A stretch of DNA of 64,000 bases from Microbacterium sp. LWH3-1.2 (GTDB lineage: Bacteria > Actinomycetota > Actinomycetes > Actinomycetales > Microbacteriaceae): positions 2,790,001-2,854,000 of the forward strand of contig NZ_JBEGIK010000001.1 of the NCBI RefSeq assembly GCF_040675855.1. Reading direction: 5' to 3'. The notes beneath the pieces are model-generated. The model did not search any database, was not told the DNA's origin, and worked only from the letters and a program-made list of their open reading frames with translations. How positions within the stretch are numbered: position 1 is the first letter of the stretch; each line of letters opens with the position of its first letter. Below are positions 36,137 to 45,273 of the stretch, piece by piece. The translations under genes were made by a program, and so were the position numbers.

Positions 36137-37336
36137 TCAGGGCGCGATGCCCGCGGCGGCCGGCTTGAAGCCTGCGCGCACGTTCTCGCAGCAGGCGGGA
36201 CGGCAGACGTCGAACCAGGGTCCGAGGTCGGTCGCGTGGGGCCGCTCCCCCGCGGGCGTGCCGTTCAGGCGCTCCTCGACGAGGTCGACGAGGCCGGCCA
36301 CGAAGACCGGGTCGACGCCCGGCGTCGGCGTGCGCACCGCGCGGATGCCGACCTCGGCGGCAGCCTCCATCGCCTCGGTGTCGAGGTCCCACAGGACCTC
36401 CATGTGGTCGCTCATGAAGCCGACCGGCACGATCGCGAGCGCTTCCACGCCGGCGCCCGGAAGCTCCGCGATGACATCGTTGATGTCGGGCTCGAGCCAC
36501 GGCTGGCTCGGCGGTCCGGAACGCGACTGGTAGACGAGGTCCCACGCGACGCGGTCGGCGCCGGCGATCTCGGCGGCGACGGTCGCCATGACGACCTCGG
36601 CGACGGCGATGTGCTGTGCAGCGTACGCGCCGCCCTCGCCCAGTGCGCGGTGCAGCTCGTCGCCCTCTCGCGGACCGGAGCGCTCAGCATCCGCCGTCGG
36701 AATGCTGTGGGTCGAGAACAGCACCCGCACGCCCTCGGGGGCGATGCCGTCGGCGAGGAACCCGGCCACGGCATCGCGCACGCCGTCGACAAAGGGCTGC
36801 ACGAAGCCGGGATGGTCGAAGAACTGCCGCACCTTGTCGATCGTCACAGCGCCGGCCAGTCCGGTCTCGGTGAGAACACGGGCGAAGTCCTCGCGGTACT
36901 GACGGCAGCTCGAGAACGACGAATAGGCGCTGGTGGCGAGTGCCAGCAGATTCGTGTGACCGGCGGCTGCGGCATCCGTCACCGCCTCGCCGAGGTACGG
37001 TGCCCAGTTGCGGTTGCCCCAGTACACCGGCAGGTCGAGGCCCCGGCGCCCGAGTTCGGCCTCGAGAGCCGTCTTGAGCGCGCGGTTCTGTGCGTTGATC
37101 GGGCTCACGCCGCCGAAGTGACGGTAGTGGTGCGCGACCTCTTCGAGGCGCTCGTCAGGGATCCCGCGGCCGCGCGTGACGTTACGGAGGAACGGGATGA
37201 CGTCGTCCTGGCCCTCCGGCCCGCCGAAGCCCGCGAGGAGGATGCCGTCGTACGCGACGGGCTCGTCGACGTACGACGCGCCGGGGGCGGCGGCGGGAGA
37301 GGCGAAGGGGACGACGTGCTGCTCGGGGGAGGTCAC
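36137..37336 (-). CDS. hemH: Ferrochelatase (coproporphyrin type, CpfC)
   Basis: 399 aa from a GTG. Inserts iron into coproporphyrin III in the actinobacterial haem route. Signatures: LLAGFGGPEGQDDVIPFLRNVTRGRGIP, HYRHFGGVSPIN, STHSIPTADAERSG (catalytic His) and VPVGFMSDHMEVLWDLDTEA. The C-terminus has DVCRPACCEN; with other cysteines this fits the [2Fe-2S] site of actinobacterial enzymes. CAGGAT-GGAGGG before the GTG may serve as -10 or as ribosome site. Divergent from the ArsR-SulP pair. Confidence 0.94.
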   Translation of the reverse strand: MTSPEQHVVPFASPAAAPGASYVDEPVAYDGILLAGFGGPEGQDDVIPFLRNVTRGRGIPDERLEEVAHHYRHFGGVSPINAQNRALKTALEAELGRRGLDLPVYWGNRNWAPYLGEAVTDAAAAGHTNLLALATSAYSSFSSCRQYREDFARVLTETGLAGAVTIDKVRQFFDHPGFVQPFVDGVRDAVAGFLADGIAPEGVRVLFSTHSIPTADAERSGPREGDELHRALGEGGAYAAQHIAVAEVVMATVAAEIAGADRVAWDLVYQSRSGPPSQPWLEPDINDVIAELPGAGVEALAIVPVGFMSDHMEVLWDLDTEAMEAAAEVGIRAVRTPTPGVDPVFVAGLVDLVEERLNGTPAGERPHATDLGPWFDVCRPACCENVRAGFKPAAAGIAP

Positions 37337-37375
37337 CCCTCCATCCTGACATCGCGTCGCCGCCGGATCCGGCGA

Positions 37376-37392
37376 TATGATGATTTCATCAT
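37376..37392. promoter_or_regulatory. Promoter/operator of the ArsR-SulP operon
   Basis: -10 TATGAT (37376-37381) overlaps a perfect inverted repeat ATGATGA-TT-TCATCAT (37377-37392) whose right arm reaches the ATG. It is suited to repression by the ArsR protein encoded here (inference). The 54-bp gap is shared with the divergent hemH. Confidence 0.6.
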
Positions 37393-37753
37393 GCCATTAA
37401 CACGAGCGCAGCGACCGCTGTACGAAGTCAAGGCCGGCCTCTTCAAGGGGCTGTCGCACCCGTTCCGGATCCGCATCCTGGAGCTGCTCTCGGCCGCCGA
37501 CGAGCTGAGCGTGGCCGAGCTCCAGACGGAGACCGGCCTCGAGGCATCCCACCTCTCCCAGCATCTCGCCGTGCTGCGCCGGCACCGCCTGGTCGCCTCC
37601 GAGCGGCGCGCGAGCCATGTGTACTACCGGCTCGCCGACGCCAAGGTGGCCGAGCTGCTCGCCGTTGCGCGCGCGCTGCTGCTCGACGTCCTGTCGTCCG
37701 ATCGAGACCTTCTCGCCGGCGCGGACTCGCTCCCGGCGCTCCCCACGCGATGA
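37391..37753 (+). CDS. ArsR-family repressor without cysteines
   Basis: 120-aa winged helix: LFKGLSHPFRIRILELLSAADELSVAELQTETGLEASHLSQHLAVLRRHRLV, then the wing and the HVYYRLADAKVAELL dimerisation helix. The usual metal motif ELCVCDL is replaced by ELSVAEL, and the protein has no cysteine, so it does not sense metal or thiols in the classical way. The ATG at 37391 lies within the operator. It overlaps the SulP gene by 4 bp, so it probably controls anion uptake. Confidence 0.9.
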   Translation: MPLTRAQRPLYEVKAGLFKGLSHPFRIRILELLSAADELSVAELQTETGLEASHLSQHLAVLRRHRLVASERRASHVYYRLADAKVAELLAVARALLLDVLSSDRDLLAGADSLPALPTR

Positions 37754-39447
37754 GCGGGAAGGATGCCGCCGCACGGGCGAGCCGGACGCGCCGTGCGTTT
37801 GCGTACGCGCGGAATCTTCTCCCCTCGCCCGAGGACTATCGCGGACTGCGCCGGACGTGGCGGGCGGACCTCGTCGCCGGGGTCACGGTCGGGATCGTCG
37901 CCCTCCCCCTCGCGCTCGGGTTCGGGGTGAGTTCGGGGCTGACAGCGGAGGCAGGGCTCGTGACCGCGATCGTCGCGGGTGTGCTCGCGGCCGTCTTCGG
38001 CGGATCACATGTGCAGGTGTCGGGGCCGACGGGCGCGATGGTCGTCGTCCTCGTGCCCATCGTCGCCTCACAGGGACCAGGCGCGGTCGCGGTCGTCAGC
38101 ATGCTCGCCGGGATCCTCGTGCTCGTCGCCGGACTGCTGCGACTCGGCCGCGCGGTGTCGATCATCCCCTGGCCCGTCATCGAGGGATTCACCCTCGGCA
38201 TCGCCGTGATCATCTTCCTGCAGCAGGTGCCCCTGCTCGTCTCGCCGACGCTCAGCCCCGCGGGCGAGCACAGCTCTCACGCGGTCATCGCAGCGGCGCA
38301 GGCGATCGCGGAGGCCGACTGGGCCTATGTGCCGTGGGCGCTCGCGGCCGCCGGCACGGTGGTCGCCTGCATGCTCGCGGCTCCGCGCATCCATCCCGCG
38401 ATCCCAGGATCGCTGATCGGGATCGCCGTCGTCACGCTGCTCGCCCTGGTGGTGCCCGATCCGCTGGCAGTGATCGGTCCGCTCCCCGCGACGCTGCCCG
38501 CACCCGTGCTTGCGTCACTCGACCCCGCCGAACTCGGGGCTCTGGCGCTGCCCGCGGTGACGGTGGCCGCCCTGGCGGCCATCGAGTCGCTGCTCTCGGC
38601 GCGCGTCGCCGCCTCGCTCGCCGACACCGGCAGCTACGACCCCGATCGCGAGCTGGTCGGTCAAGGGATCGCGTCCATCGGCTCCGGACTGTTCGCAGGT
38701 ATGCCGGCCACCGGCGCGATCGCACGCACCGCGGTCAACGTTCGCTCAGGCGGACGCTCGCGGCTGGCGGCAATCGTGCACGCCGCCGTGCTGCTCGGGT
38801 TCGTCGTGGTCGCCGCGGGTCCGGTGAGCGCGATCCCGTTGGCGGCGCTCGCCGGCGTGCTGATGCTCACCGCGGTGCGCATGGTCCACCTCGCGACCGT
38901 CCGTTCGATTCTGGGCTCCACGCGCTCGGACGCCGCCGCGTTCCTCCTCACGGCCGTCGTGACCGTGTCGTTCGATCTCATCGTCGCCGTCGTGATCGGG
39001 GTCGCCTGCGCGGGGTTCTTCGCGTTGCGCAACATCTCGCGGGCGACGTCGGTGCACCGCGAACCGCCCTCGGGCGAACCGGCGGCGGAAGACGTGCACA
39101 TCGCGATCGTGCGTGTGGACGGTCCGCTCTTCTTCGCGGCGGCGGACCGGGTGTTCGACGCGGTGACCGGTCTCACGGGCATCTCGGTGGTGATCCTGCG
39201 CATGTCCCGGCTCGAACTGGTCGACGCGACCGGTGCGCGTGTGCTCACCGAGATCGTGCAGACCATGGAGCGTCGAGGCGTCACCGTGCTCATCAAGGGC
39301 GTCCAACCCGGACACGAGGAACTCTTCCGAACCGTCGGCGTGCTCGGCTCGCTCCGTCATCAGAACCACCTGTTCGCCGATCTCCCCTCGGCGATGGAGC
39401 ACGCCCGCAGCCATGTCCGACGACAATCCAGCACCCGCACCACATAG
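37750..39447 (+). CDS. SulP-family anion transporter with STAS domain
   Basis: 565 aa. About 11-14 membrane segments (residues 38-430) with the SulP motifs DLVAGVTVGIVALPLALGFG and VSGPTGAMVVVLVPI and an E-rich ESLLSARVAASL segment, followed by a cytoplasmic STAS domain (VHIAIVRVDGPLFFAAADRVF, LRMSRLELVDATGARVL). It carries sulfate, bicarbonate or a dicarboxylate; which one cannot be told. Co-transcribed with the ArsR gene. Confidence 0.92.
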   Translation: MSGKDAAARASRTRRAFAYARNLLPSPEDYRGLRRTWRADLVAGVTVGIVALPLALGFGVSSGLTAEAGLVTAIVAGVLAAVFGGSHVQVSGPTGAMVVVLVPIVASQGPGAVAVVSMLAGILVLVAGLLRLGRAVSIIPWPVIEGFTLGIAVIIFLQQVPLLVSPTLSPAGEHSSHAVIAAAQAIAEADWAYVPWALAAAGTVVACMLAAPRIHPAIPGSLIGIAVVTLLALVVPDPLAVIGPLPATLPAPVLASLDPAELGALALPAVTVAALAAIESLLSARVAASLADTGSYDPDRELVGQGIASIGSGLFAGMPATGAIARTAVNVRSGGRSRLAAIVHAAVLLGFVVVAAGPVSAIPLAALAGVLMLTAVRMVHLATVRSILGSTRSDAAAFLLTAVVTVSFDLIVAVVIGVACAGFFALRNISRATSVHREPPSGEPAAEDVHIAIVRVDGPLFFAAADRVFDAVTGLTGISVVILRMSRLELVDATGARVLTEIVQTMERRGVTVLIKGVQPGHEELFRTVGVLGSLRHQNHLFADLPSAMEHARSHVRRQSSTRTT

Positions 39448-39560
39448 GCTGGGACGGTTGTCATCGGTGCCAGCAGCGCTGGTGGCGGCCGCCGGATCGA
39501 ACGCTCGCGCGACGAGCCGATCGACCACCTCCGTCATCCTCACCCATGGGAGCCACAGCA

Positions 39561-42107
39561 GTGCCTGGAGAGAACCTCACCCGCATCGAGGCGCAGGAGC
39601 GCCGCGCGATCGTCGACACGCAGTCGTACGAAGTCGCTCTCGACGTGACGAAGGGCGCCGAGGTCTTCGGATCCCGCTCCGTCGTCCGCTTCACCGCGAC
39701 GCCCGGTGCCTCGACGTTCATCGACCTGATCGCGCGCGAGGTGCGCGAGATCACGCTCAACGGCCGCTCGATCGACCCCGCGACGGTGTTCGCGGACTCG
39801 CGCATCGCGCTGGACGACCTGGCCGCCGACAACGAGCTCGTGATCGACGCGGACTGCCTGTACACGAACACGGGCGAGGGCCTGCACCGTTTCGTCGACC
39901 CTGTCGACGGAGAGGTGTACCTCTACTCGCAGTTCGAGGTGCCCGACTCGCGCCGCGTCTTCGCGGTGTTCGAGCAGCCCGACCTGAAGGCCACGTTCGC
40001 CTTCACGGTCACGGCGCCCGAGCCGTGGAAGGTCGTCTCGAACTCCCCCACCCCCGAGCCGAAGAAGCACGGTGACGGCACCGCGACCTGGCGCTTCGAG
40101 CCCACGCCGCGCATCTCGTCGTACATCACGGCCCTCATCGCAGGACCCTACGAGGCGACGTTCTCGGAGCTGACCAGCGCGTCGGGCCGGGTCATTCCGC
40201 TCGGGGTCTACGGCCGCAAGAGCCTCTGGCAGTTCCTCGACGCCGACTACATCTTCGACAAGACGCGCCAGGGCTTCACGTACTTCGAGGAGAAGTTCGA
40301 CTACGCCTACCCGTTCGCCAAGTACGACCAGCTCTTCGTGCCGGAATTCAACGCGGGTGCGATGGAGAACGCGGGCGCGGTCACCTTCACCGAGACGTAC
40401 GTCTTCCGCTCGAAGGTGACGGATGCCGTCAAGGAGCGCCGCGTCGTCACGATCCTGCACGAGCTCGCCCACATGTGGTTCGGTGACCTCGTCACGATGA
40501 AGTGGTGGAACGACCTGTGGCTCAACGAGTCGTTCGCCGAGTGGGCGTCGACGATCGCCACCGCCGAGGCCACCGAGTGGACCGAGGCGTGGACCACGTT
40601 CAACGCGATGGAGAAGACCTGGGCGTACCGCCAGGACCAGCTCCCCTCGACACACCCCGTCGTCGCGCAGATCAACGACCTCGAGGACGTCCAGGTCAAC
40701 TTCGACGGCATCACGTACGCCAAGGGCGGCTCGGTGCTCAAGCAGCTCGCCGCGTGGGTCGGCATCGAGGCGTTCTTCGCTGGCGTCGCCGCCTACTTCA
40801 AGAAGCACGAGTGGTCGAACACCGAGCTTTCGGACCTGCTCACCGAGCTCGAGGTCACCAGCGGCCGTGAGCTGTCGACGTGGTCGAAGAAGTGGCTCGA
40901 GACGGCGGGCGTGAACACCCTGTCGCCCGAGATCGTGACGGATGTCGACGGCGCCATCACGCGCTTCGCGATCGTGCAGACGGCGCCCGCCGACTACCCC
41001 ACGATCCGGCCGCACCGCCTCGGCGTCGGCTTCTACGACCTCGACGGCGGTGTGCTCGTACGCGTGCACCACGTCGAGCTCGACGTGGACGGCGACCTCA
41101 CCGAGGTGCCCGAGCTGAAGGGTCTGAAGCGTCCCGCTCTCGTGCTCCTGAACGACGAAGACCTCGCGTACGCGAAGATCCGCCTCGACGACCGGTCGCT
41201 CGAGACGGCCATCGACCACCTGGGCAAGATCAGCGACCCGCTCGCCCGTTCGCTGGTCTGGGGTGCCGCGTGGGACCAGACGCGCGATGCCGAGGCATCC
41301 GCTTCCGACTACGTGGATCTGGTTCTGCGCAACATCGGCGCCGAGACGGAGTCGACCACGGTCCGCACGACCCTCGCGCAGTTGCAGCTCGCGGCGAACT
41401 CGTACGTCGCGCCCGAGAAGCGCGACGTCACCCGCGCGAAGGTCGCCGAAGCGCTGTGGGACCTCGCGCAGGAGGCTGAGGCCGGAAGCGACAGCCAGCT
41501 GCAGTTCGTCACCGCGTTCGCCTCGGCCGCATCGACCCCCGGCCAGTGGGAGAAGGTCCGTCAGGTCCGCGATGGCGAGGTCACCTTCAAGGGGCTGGCG
41601 ATCGACACCGACCTGTCGTGGCAGCTGCTGGTGTCGCTCGCCGCGGGCGGCGTCGTCACGGCGGCCGACATCGACGAGGCCCTCGACGCCGACAACACCG
41701 CCAAGGGCGGCGAGTTCGCGGCGCAGGCCAAGGCGGCACTGCCGTCGGTCGAGGCGAAGGCTGCCGCGTGGTCGTCGCTCGTCGACAGCGATGACCAGCC
41801 GAACACCATCGTCCGCGCTGCGGCGCTCGGGTTCGTGCACCCGGCGGGCCGCGACCTCCTCGGCGGCTTCGTCGCGCGCTACTTCGAGTCGCTGCTGCCC
41901 ATCTGGGACTCGCGCACCTACCAGATCGCGCAGTACCTCATCGTCGGCCTCTACCCCGCTCCGCTCGCCGACGTCGCGCTCCGCGACGCCACGCGCGCGT
42001 GGCTCGAGGCGAACGCCGATGCGGCTCCGGCCCTGCGCCGCCTGGTCGCCGAGAACCTCGCCGGCGTCGAGCGCGCGCTCTCCGTGCAGGACCGCGACGC
42101 TCAGTGA
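39561..42107 (+). CDS. pepN: Aminopeptidase N (M1 zinc metallopeptidase)
   Basis: 848 aa. Removes N-terminal residues from peptides. GAMEN is at residues 266-270, HELAH (HEXXH) at 300-304 and the third ligand Glu in WLNESFAEW near 323. The ERAP1-like C-terminal domain is present. I chose the GTG at 39561 (VPGENLTRIEAQERR) because GGGAG lies 8 nt upstream; the ATG at 39546 has no ribosome site. A TAGGCT at the SulP stop (39445) may be its -10. Followed by a very strong hairpin. Confidence 0.94.
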   Translation: MPGENLTRIEAQERRAIVDTQSYEVALDVTKGAEVFGSRSVVRFTATPGASTFIDLIAREVREITLNGRSIDPATVFADSRIALDDLAADNELVIDADCLYTNTGEGLHRFVDPVDGEVYLYSQFEVPDSRRVFAVFEQPDLKATFAFTVTAPEPWKVVSNSPTPEPKKHGDGTATWRFEPTPRISSYITALIAGPYEATFSELTSASGRVIPLGVYGRKSLWQFLDADYIFDKTRQGFTYFEEKFDYAYPFAKYDQLFVPEFNAGAMENAGAVTFTETYVFRSKVTDAVKERRVVTILHELAHMWFGDLVTMKWWNDLWLNESFAEWASTIATAEATEWTEAWTTFNAMEKTWAYRQDQLPSTHPVVAQINDLEDVQVNFDGITYAKGGSVLKQLAAWVGIEAFFAGVAAYFKKHEWSNTELSDLLTELEVTSGRELSTWSKKWLETAGVNTLSPEIVTDVDGAITRFAIVQTAPADYPTIRPHRLGVGFYDLDGGVLVRVHHVELDVDGDLTEVPELKGLKRPALVLLNDEDLAYAKIRLDDRSLETAIDHLGKISDPLARSLVWGAAWDQTRDAEASASDYVDLVLRNIGAETESTTVRTTLAQLQLAANSYVAPEKRDVTRAKVAEALWDLAQEAEAGSDSQLQFVTAFASAASTPGQWEKVRQVRDGEVTFKGLAIDTDLSWQLLVSLAAGGVVTAADIDEALDADNTAKGGEFAAQAKAALPSVEAKAAAWSSLVDSDDQPNTIVRAAALGFVHPAGRDLLGGFVARYFESLLPIWDSRTYQIAQYLIVGLYPAPLADVALRDATRAWLEANADAAPALRRLVAENLAGVERALSVQDRDAQ

Positions 42108-42114
42108 TCGGCCG

Positions 42115-42155
42115 CGACGGATGCCTCGACCCGGCCAGGGTCGAGGCATCCGTCG
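42115..42155 (+). terminator. 18-bp perfect-stem terminator of pepN
   Basis: CGACGGATGCCTCGACCC pairs perfectly with 42138-42155 around GGCCA and is followed by TTT. The arms again carry ACGGATGCC. Confidence 0.8.
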
Positions 42156-42243
42156 TTTCCGGCACCGTGGTACCACTCGGTCGCCCGTGTTTCATCCCGA
42201 AGGCTGACGCGCTCGGGCGCAGCTGACTCATAGCGTGGTGGGC

Positions 42244-43155
42244 ATGATCGTTGCAGAACAGCTCACGAAGCGCTTCGGAGACAGAACAGCGGTGTCCGAT
42301 GTGTCGTTCACCGTACAGGCGGGGAAGGTCACCGGGTTCCTCGGCCCGAACGGAGCCGGCAAGTCGACCACGATGCGGATGATCGTCGGCCTCGACCGGC
42401 CCACGTCCGGCACCGTGACCGTCGCGGGTCAGAATTATGCGCGCCTGCGCTCACCGCTGACCGAGGTCGGCGTGCTGCTCGACGCCAAGGCGGTGCACAC
42501 CGGCCGCTCGGCGCGCGCCCACCTTCGGGCGATGGCGGCGACGCACGGGATCGGCCGCGCCCGCGTCGACGAGGTGATCGAGCTCACCGGCATCCAGTCG
42601 GTCGCTGGCAAGCGGGCGGGCAAGTTCTCGCTCGGAATGGGTCAGCGGCTCGGCATCGCCGCTGCGCTGCTCGGAGACCCGCGCACCCTCATCCTCGACG
42701 AGCCGGTGAACGGTCTCGACCCCGAAGGCGTGAGGTGGGTGCGCCAGTTCGTGCGGCACCTCGCGGCGGAGGGGCGCACCGTGCTCCTCTCCAGCCATCT
42801 CATGAGCGAGATGGCGCAGACCGCCGATCACGTGATCGTCCTCGGTCGTGGTGAGGTGCTCGCGGATGCCGAGCTGTCGGAGCTCGTCCAGGCCTGGACC
42901 ACCAACAACGTCATGGTGCGCTCGCCCCGCGTGGCTGAGCTCGTCGCCGCCCTCGCGGGGCCCGATGTCACCGTCACCGCGTCGGCACCCGGCGTCGCCG
43001 AGATCTCCGGCGTCACCGCCGCATCCATCGGAGATCTGGCCGCCTCGCTCGGCATCGCCGTCCACGAGCTCACCTCTCGCACCGGATCGCTGGAAGACGC
43101 CTACCTCGCCCTCACCGGCGACGCCGTCGAGTACACCTCGAAGGAGATCGCATGA
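42244..43155 (+). CDS. ABC transporter ATP-binding protein
   Basis: 303 aa. Walker A GPNGAGKS, signature FSLGMGQRLGIA (an LSxGM variant), Walker B LILDEPVNGLDPEG, H-loop SSHLMSEM, and an extra C-terminal domain of about 90 residues as in drug- or bacitracin-type ABC-2 exporters. The ATG at 42244 is 7 nt after TAGCGT (leaderless); the upstream GTGs are unlikely. Overlaps the permease by 4 bp. Confidence 0.93.
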   Translation: MIVAEQLTKRFGDRTAVSDVSFTVQAGKVTGFLGPNGAGKSTTMRMIVGLDRPTSGTVTVAGQNYARLRSPLTEVGVLLDAKAVHTGRSARAHLRAMAATHGIGRARVDEVIELTGIQSVAGKRAGKFSLGMGQRLGIAAALLGDPRTLILDEPVNGLDPEGVRWVRQFVRHLAAEGRTVLLSSHLMSEMAQTADHVIVLGRGEVLADAELSELVQAWTTNNVMVRSPRVAELVAALAGPDVTVTASAPGVAEISGVTAASIGDLAASLGIAVHELTSRTGSLEDAYLALTGDAVEYTSKEIA

Positions 43156-43961
43156 CCGCCCTCGCCCCCGCCACGCGTGCCGACGCAGGCGCCCGCCCCG
43201 CCTCGCCGCACCGGCTGAGCTTCGTCCATCTGCTGCACAGCGAATGGATCAAGGTCACGACGCTGCGTTCGACGTGGTGGTCGCTCGGGATCACCGCCCT
43301 GCTTTCCATCGGCATCTCGATGATGATCGCCTCTGCCTCCGCCCAGTTCGGTGGCGGCTTTCCCGCGGTCAGCGCGATCCTCTCGCCCACGCAGTTCACG
43401 ATGCTCGTCGCCGGCATTCTCGGCGCGATCGTCATCACCGGCGAGTACTCGACGGGGATGATCCGCTCCACGCTCACCGCCGAGCCGCGTCGCGGTGCCG
43501 TCGTGGCCGCGAAGGCGGTCGTCGTCGGCGTGCTGATCGCGGTGACGACAGTGGTGATCTATGCCGTGGCGATCGCGGCGACCGCCCCCTTGGTCGCCGA
43601 GGGGATCGACTGGTCGGCGCCGGACGAGTCGATCGTGCCGCTCGCGCTGGGCGTTCTCTCGATGGTGGTCTTCACCCTCATCGGCCTCGGGTTCGGGTTC
43701 ATCCTGCGCAACGGCGCCGGAGCGATCGCGGTGACCGTGGGCGTGCTGTTCGTGCTGCCGATCGTGTTCAGCCTGTTCGCGATGTTCGGTGAGAGCTGGA
43801 GCTGGATCGCCGACCTCGCAGAGTACCTCCCGATGAACGCCGCGGCCGAGGTGACTGCCCCCGGCGCCGAGGACCTCGCCGTCCCGCTGCTGACGCTGGC
43901 GGCCTGGGGCCTCGTCCCCCTCGTCGGCGGCTGGGCGGTGCTGCGCGGCCGCGACGCGTAG
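43152..43961 (+). CDS. ABC-2 type permease
   Basis: 269 aa with about six membrane segments. The N-terminus LLHSEWIKVTTLRSTWW and the segment GAIVITGEYSTGMIRSTLTAEPRR are typical of ABC-2 permeases that pair with drug-efflux ATPases. Its partner is the upstream ATPase. The following two-component system probably controls or senses this exporter. Confidence 0.9.
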   Translation: MTALAPATRADAGARPASPHRLSFVHLLHSEWIKVTTLRSTWWSLGITALLSIGISMMIASASAQFGGGFPAVSAILSPTQFTMLVAGILGAIVITGEYSTGMIRSTLTAEPRRGAVVAAKAVVVGVLIAVTTVVIYAVAIAATAPLVAEGIDWSAPDESIVPLALGVLSMVVFTLIGLGFGFILRNGAGAIAVTVGVLFVLPIVFSLFAMFGESWSWIADLAEYLPMNAAAEVTAPGAEDLAVPLLTLAAWGLVPLVGGWAVLRGRDA

Positions 43962-43971
43962 AGTCGACCGA

Positions 43972-45273
43972 ATGCCGCGATCCGCCAGCCAGGTCGTCGT
44001 CGGCGCCGCCCCCGGCGCCGACGACGGCCTCCTGCTGCCTCGCCCTCCGGGCGTCTTCCGGCGCTTCTGGGCCCGGCATCCGCGGTTCGCCGACGTGATC
44101 GTCACCGTCGTCGCGTTCCTGCTGTCGGTGCCCACTGCGGCGATCCGCTCCGAATACCCCGTGCCCCCGACGGGGGCGCAGACCGTGTTCGCGATCGTCG
44201 TCGTGACCGGCGCGTGCGTCGCCCTGCTGTTCCGGCGCTCTCGGCCGCTGCTCGTCTTCGCCGTGGCCGCCCTGCCCTTGGTGATCCTGCCGCCGAGCCT
44301 GGTCCCGGTATCCCATGTCCTTCCCGCCTTCGGGATCTACGCGGTCGCCGTCTATCGATCGGTGCGGTCGTGCTGGATCGCGTTCGCCTCGGTGACCGCC
44401 CTGATGGCCGTTTACACGCTCATCGCCGGATTCGCGGACCCCGCGACGTGGAGCTACCTCCTCACCTCGCTGGTATCGGCGACGATCGCCCTGCTGATCG
44501 GCGCCCTGATCGGGATCAACGTCGGCAACCGCCGCCGGTATCTGGAAGCGCTCATCGACCGCTCGCGGCAACTGCTGGTCGAACGGGACCAGCAGGCGCG
44601 CCTGGGCGCCGCGGCCGAGCGGACGCGCATCGCGCGCGAGATGCACGACATCGTCTCGCACAACCTGACCGTCGTCGTCGCCCTCGCGGAGGGGGCGACC
44701 GCGACATCCGACATCACGCGCGCCCGCGCTGCCACCGAGCAGATCGCCGCCACGGCTCGGGGTGCGCTGACCGAGATGCGCGCGATGCTCGGGGTGCTGC
44801 GCGACCCCGATCTCTCCCCCGACGCGCCGCTCGCGCCGATAGAGTCGGCGTCCGTCGCCGATGCGGTCGAATCCGCCCAGCGGGCGGGGTTCCCCGTCGT
44901 GCTGCAGGTGGAGGGTCGCCTCGACGGCTTGCCGGCGGAAGTGCGGTTCGCGGTGGCGCGCATCGTGCAGGAGTCGCTCACCAACGCGATGCGGCACGCA
45001 CCGCTCGCGGCCGCGATCGAGGTGCGGATCACCGCTCGGGCAGACACCGTCGACCTCACCATCGTCAACGACGGGGTGCGACCGCGCACGGATGCTGCGG
45101 ACCCGCCGGCGCGCGCCGGGTTCGGTCTTCCCGGACTCCGCGAGCGCGCGGCGCACGTGGGAGGGACGCTGGAGGCCGGAGCGGTCGACGGCAGGCGGTG
45201 GGCGGTGCAGGCCTCGCTGCCCCTGCCGGCGCACGCGAGTGCGACGACCGCAGTGGAGGAGAACGGACCATGA
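43972..45273 (+). CDS. Sensor histidine kinase (HisKA_3 type)
   Basis: 433 aa. Four to five membrane segments (residues 40-185), then HisKA_3 with His225 in REMHDIVSHNL and HATPase with ESLTNAMRHAP and GFGLPGLRERAAHVGG. Similar to DesK/LiaS-type kinases that sense the membrane itself. TAGAGT, which begins with the permease stop codon, ends 7 nt before the ATG, so it may have its own leaderless promoter. Overlaps its regulator by 4 bp. Confidence 0.92.
   Translation: MPRSASQVVVGAAPGADDGLLLPRPPGVFRRFWARHPRFADVIVTVVAFLLSVPTAAIRSEYPVPPTGAQTVFAIVVVTGACVALLFRRSRPLLVFAVAALPLVILPPSLVPVSHVLPAFGIYAVAVYRSVRSCWIAFASVTALMAVYTLIAGFADPATWSYLLTSLVSATIALLIGALIGINVGNRRRYLEALIDRSRQLLVERDQQARLGAAAERTRIAREMHDIVSHNLTVVVALAEGATATSDITRARAATEQIAATARGALTEMRAMLGVLRDPDLSPDAPLAPIESASVADAVESAQRAGFPVVLQVEGRLDGLPAEVRFAVARIVQESLTNAMRHAPLAAAIEVRITARADTVDLTIVNDGVRPRTDAADPPARAGFGLPGLRERAAHVGGTLEAGAVDGRRWAVQASLPLPAHASATTAVEENGP

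Noticed and set aside
39540..42176. 878-aa open frame antisense to pepN, and similar ones antisense to dcp (12244-14433) and ettA (51320-53302)
   Set aside because: Same reason: mirror frames of confirmed genes, no recognisable domains, no ribosome sites.
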